Origin: DASVDK01 sp036381125 [NCBI: Thermodesulfobacteriota bacterium]
GTDB lineage: Bacteria > DASVDK01
Direction of reading: 5' to 3'
Length of the DNA stretch: 17,773 nt
Assembly (NCBI GenBank): GCA_036381125.1
Contig: DASVDK010000285.1
Span: forward strand, 1 to 17,773
Below the pieces are notes generated by a model. It was given only the letters and a program-made list of their open reading frames with translations, did no database searches and was not told where the DNA came from. This document shows positions 15,392-17,773 of this stretch, one piece after another (position 1 is the first letter of the stretch; every line of letters starts with the position of its first letter). Both the position numbers and the translations under genes were made by a program.

Positions 15392-17119
15392 ATGTACACC
15401 CTCGGCATCAACGCCGCCTTCCACGACTCGTCGGCGTGCCTGGTCCGGGACGGCCGGGTCGTCGCGGCCGCCGAGGAGGAGCGCTTCACGCGGATCAAGC
15501 ACGGGAAGCGCCCCGTGCCCTTCTCGACCTGGGAACTGCCCTTCCACGCCATCGATTACTGCCTCCGCGAGGCGGGGATCCGCCTCGCCGACGTGGACCA
15601 CGTCGCCTACGGCTTCGACCCGTACATCCGGCTCGGGGAGCACCGCGGCCGCGCCGCGATCACGCTGCCGCTCGAGCCGTCGGCGCACTCCCCGCCCGCG
15701 GAGTGGGAGTCCCCCTGGGACCCGCTCTTCCTCTCGTCCGTCGTCAACGCCCCACGCCAGCTCGCCGGCGGCGCGCCGCATCACCTCGCGGCTCGCTTCC
15801 GGGGCGTCACCCCGGACGGCCCCTTCCGCTGGCACTTCGTCGAGCACCACCTCGCGCACGCCGCGAGCGCCTTCCACGCGTCGCCGTTCGAGGAGGCGGC
15901 CGTGCTCACGCTCGACGGCCGCGGGGAACAGGCGGCGACCAGCTACCGGATGGGACACGGCACCGCGCTCGACCTCCTCGGTCAGGTCGACGTGCCGCAC
16001 TCGCTCGGCCTCCTCTACGAGGCGGTGACGAGCCACCTCGGCTTCCTGCACTCGTCGGACGAGTACAAGGTCATGGCCCTCGCCGCGTACGGCCGGCCGA
16101 TCTATCGAGACGTCTTCCGCGACGTCATCCGGCTCGAGGAGGGCGGCCGGTACCGGATCGCGCCGCCGAGGCTCGTCGAGCGGTTCGGGCCGGCGCGACC
16201 GAGGGGGGGACCTCTCGAGCGCCGCCACTGCGACCTCGCTCGATCGCTCCAGGAAGCGCTCGAGGAGACGGCGCTCGCGCTGGCGTCGTGGCTGCACCGC
16301 GAGACGCGCGCCGGCGCGCTCTGCCTCGCCGGCGGCGTGGCGCTCAACTGCGTCATGAACGCGAGGCTGCGCGACCGGGGGCCCTTCCGCGACATCTGGG
16401 TCCAGCCGGCGGCGGGCGACGCGGGGACGGCGCTCGGCGCCGCCCTCTGGGTGGACGCGCGGGAGCGGGGCGCGACCTCCCGGACGTGGCGGATGGACCA
16501 CGCCTTCCTGGGGCCCGCCTACGACGACGAGGAGATCGAGAGCTTCCTGCGGTGGTCGAAGCTCCCCTTCCGCCGCCTCGCCGACGTGCCGGGCGAGACC
16601 GCCGCCCTCCTGGCCGAGGGGCGGATCGTCGGGTGGTTCCAGGGACGCATGGAGTTCGGGCCCCGCGCCCTCGGCGCGCGGTCGATCCTCGCCTCGCCGA
16701 CCGATCCGGCGTTGCAGGCGCGCCTCAACGAGATCAAGGACCGGGAGGACTTCCGGCCGGTGGCGCCGGTCGTCCTCGAGGCCGCGGCGGCCGAGTGGTT
16801 CGTCGGCGCCGGCCGGTCCCCCTTCATGCTCTTCGTCCACGACGTGCGACCCGACCGCGCCGGCCGCATCCCGGCCGTGCGGCACGTGGACGGGACGGCG
16901 CGGATCCAGACCATCGCCCGCGACGAGCACCCCCGCTACCACGACCTCCTCGTCGCCTTCGCGGGGCGCACCGGCGTGCCGGTGCTCGTCAACACCTCCT
17001 TCAACACGCGCGGGGAACCGATCGTCTGCACGCCGCGCGACGCGGTGGAGTGCTTCTGGACCTCGCCGCTCGACGCGCTCGTGATCGGCTCGTTCCTCCT
17101 CGAGAAGCCGGGGAGATGA
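15392..17119 (+). CDS. Carbamoyltransferase (NodU/CmcH/TobZ family)
   Basis: A 575-residue O-carbamoyltransferase. The family uses carbamoyl phosphate and ATP through a carbamoyl-adenylate to put a carbamoyl group on a hydroxyl, often of a sugar. The N-terminal TsaD-like domain starts LGINAAFHDSSACLVRDG (4-21). The metal-binding histidines H152 and H156 are in EHHLAHAASAF, the third ligand is probably D343 in AAGDAGTALGAA, and ALDLLGQVDVPHSLGLLYEA and CLAGGVALN are conserved. The C-terminal domain has EFGPRALGARSILASP (421-436), NEIKDREDFRPVAPVV (446-461) and NTSFNTRGEPIV (534-545). All expected catalytic blocks are intact. No good ribosome site is seen before the ATG. Its stop overlaps the next gene as ATGA, and it is surrounded by glycosyltransferases, so a surface sugar is the likely acceptor. 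Confidence 0.93.
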   Translation: MYTLGINAAFHDSSACLVRDGRVVAAAEEERFTRIKHGKRPVPFSTWELPFHAIDYCLREAGIRLADVDHVAYGFDPYIRLGEHRGRAAITLPLEPSAHSPPAEWESPWDPLFLSSVVNAPRQLAGGAPHHLAARFRGVTPDGPFRWHFVEHHLAHAASAFHASPFEEAAVLTLDGRGEQAATSYRMGHGTALDLLGQVDVPHSLGLLYEAVTSHLGFLHSSDEYKVMALAAYGRPIYRDVFRDVIRLEEGGRYRIAPPRLVERFGPARPRGGPLERRHCDLARSLQEALEETALALASWLHRETRAGALCLAGGVALNCVMNARLRDRGPFRDIWVQPAAGDAGTALGAALWVDARERGATSRTWRMDHAFLGPAYDDEEIESFLRWSKLPFRRLADVPGETAALLAEGRIVGWFQGRMEFGPRALGARSILASPTDPALQARLNEIKDREDFRPVAPVVLEAAAAEWFVGAGRSPFMLFVHDVRPDRAGRIPAVRHVDGTARIQTIARDEHPRYHDLLVAFAGRTGVPVLVNTSFNTRGEPIVCTPRDAVECFWTSPLDALVIGSFLLEKPGR

Positions 17120-17773
17120 TGCCGCGGGTCTCCGTCGTCGTCCCAACCTATCGTCGGCCGGACCTGCTCGACCGGTGCCTCGCGGCGCTCGACACGCAGA
17201 CGCTCGACCCCGGCGCGTACGAGGTGCTCGTCGTCGACGACGCCGACGCCGCCGGGACCCGGCGGCAGGTCGAGGCCTTCGCGGCCCGCGCCCGCCCGGC
17301 CGTGCGCTACCTCGCGGTCTCGGGGCGGCACGGGCCCGCGGTCGCGCGCAACGTCGGCTGGCGCGCCGCGCGGGGCGCGATCGTGGCCTTCACCGACGAC
17401 GACACGGTGGCCGACCCGCGGTGGCTCGCCGCCGGGCTGGCGGCGTTCGTCGACGGCGTGGCGGGCGTCGCCGGGCGGGTGGCGGTGCCCCTGCCGGCCA
17501 CGCCGACCGACTACGAGCGCGACGCCGCCGGCCTCGAGATCGGGCAGTTCGTCACGGCCAACTGCTTCTACCGGCGCGACGCGCTTGCCGCCGTCGACGG
17601 CTTCGACGAGCGCTTCGAGGCAGCCTGGCGCGAGGACTCCGACCTCTGGTTCAGCCTCGAGGCGGCCGGGGCCCGGCTCGAGCGCTGCGACGCGGCGCTC
17701 GTCCTGCACCCGGTGCGGCCGGCGCGCTTCGGCGTGAGCCTCGGCCAGCAACGCAAGGCGCAGTTCAACGCCC
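17116..17773 (+). CDS. Glycosyltransferase family 2, partial at window end
   Basis: The first 219 residues of a GT-A glycosyltransferase; the 3' end lies beyond the window. It opens PRVSVVVPTYRRPDLLDRCL, followed by VLVVDDADA (37-45), the metal-binding acidic triplet D94-D95-D96 in AFTDDDTVADP, and FYRRDALAAVDGFDERF (151-167) with the E173-D174 catalytic-base motif in REDSDLWF. The ATG at 17116 overlaps the carbamoyltransferase stop as ATGA; a second in-frame ATG follows directly at 17119. GGGGAG lies just upstream but very close. It is the second gene of the plus-strand glycan operon and probably adds a sugar to the same glycan as the neighbouring transferases. Confidence 0.9.
   Translation, partial: MMPRVSVVVPTYRRPDLLDRCLAALDTQTLDPGAYEVLVVDDADAAGTRRQVEAFAARARPAVRYLAVSGRHGPAVARNVGWRAARGAIVAFTDDDTVADPRWLAAGLAAFVDGVAGVAGRVAVPLPATPTDYERDAAGLEIGQFVTANCFYRRDALAAVDGFDERFEAAWREDSDLWFSLEAAGARLERCDAALVLHPVRPARFGVSLGQQRKAQFNA

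Noticed and set aside
14135-17146. A minus-strand frame open for about 1000 codons across GT9 and the carbamoyltransferase
   Set aside because: Only the part below 15223 is protein-like (GT9). The rest is the Arg/Glu/Pro-rich antisense of the carbamoyltransferase, a common artefact at very high GC.

Overview
The window is very GC-rich (above 70% by eye). It carries envelope-glycan genes, a Lol-type lipoprotein signal, a PilZ protein with a sigma54-like promoter, and GTGA/ATGA-coupled genes. This fits a Gram-negative soil or groundwater bacterium of the Deltaproteobacteria, Methylomirabilota or Rokubacteria kind; that assignment is inferred from style, not shown. No rRNA, tRNA, CRISPR array, phage gene or complete insertion sequence is visible.

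Left part (1-3700): an aldo/keto reductase, a probable frame-disrupted small gene, a small PEGA-like lipoprotein whose C-terminus looks frameshifted, a radical SAM protein of the putative DNA modification/repair family with a promoter placed for leaderless transcription, and a convergent PilZ gene.

Middle (3700-8200): a minus-strand unit of a short 49-codon gene, an O-acetylhomoserine sulfhydrylase (MetY) with a clear sigma70-type promoter, and a translationally coupled CoA-binding-domain protein. A gene-poor stretch and an MFS transporter with its own promoter follow. Then comes a zinc-dependent alcohol dehydrogenase coupled to a conserved 168-residue protein of unknown function. The dehydrogenase ends in a 40-residue extension encoded by a palindrome-rich 120-nt segment bounded by direct repeats, and it is divergent from a stress-type SDR oxidoreductase.

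Right part (11050-17773): an envelope or polysaccharide glycosylation locus. A minus-strand operon runs GT9 (heptosyltransferase-like), a GT4-like transferase, a GT4 transferase, then an SDR oxidoreductase. A divergent operon has a NodU/CmcH-type carbamoyltransferase overlapping a GT2 glycosyltransferase that runs off the window. Together they could build and O-carbamoylate a surface glycan or LPS core.

A 24-nt motif occurs twice in inverted orientation, 9.2 kb apart, each copy about 20 nt past a stop codon; it looks like a dispersed genomic repeat. I see no convincing new defence or mobile system. The most unusual items are the in-frame palindromic insertion in the dehydrogenase, the paired 24-nt repeat, and the carbamoyltransferase/glycosyltransferase locus.
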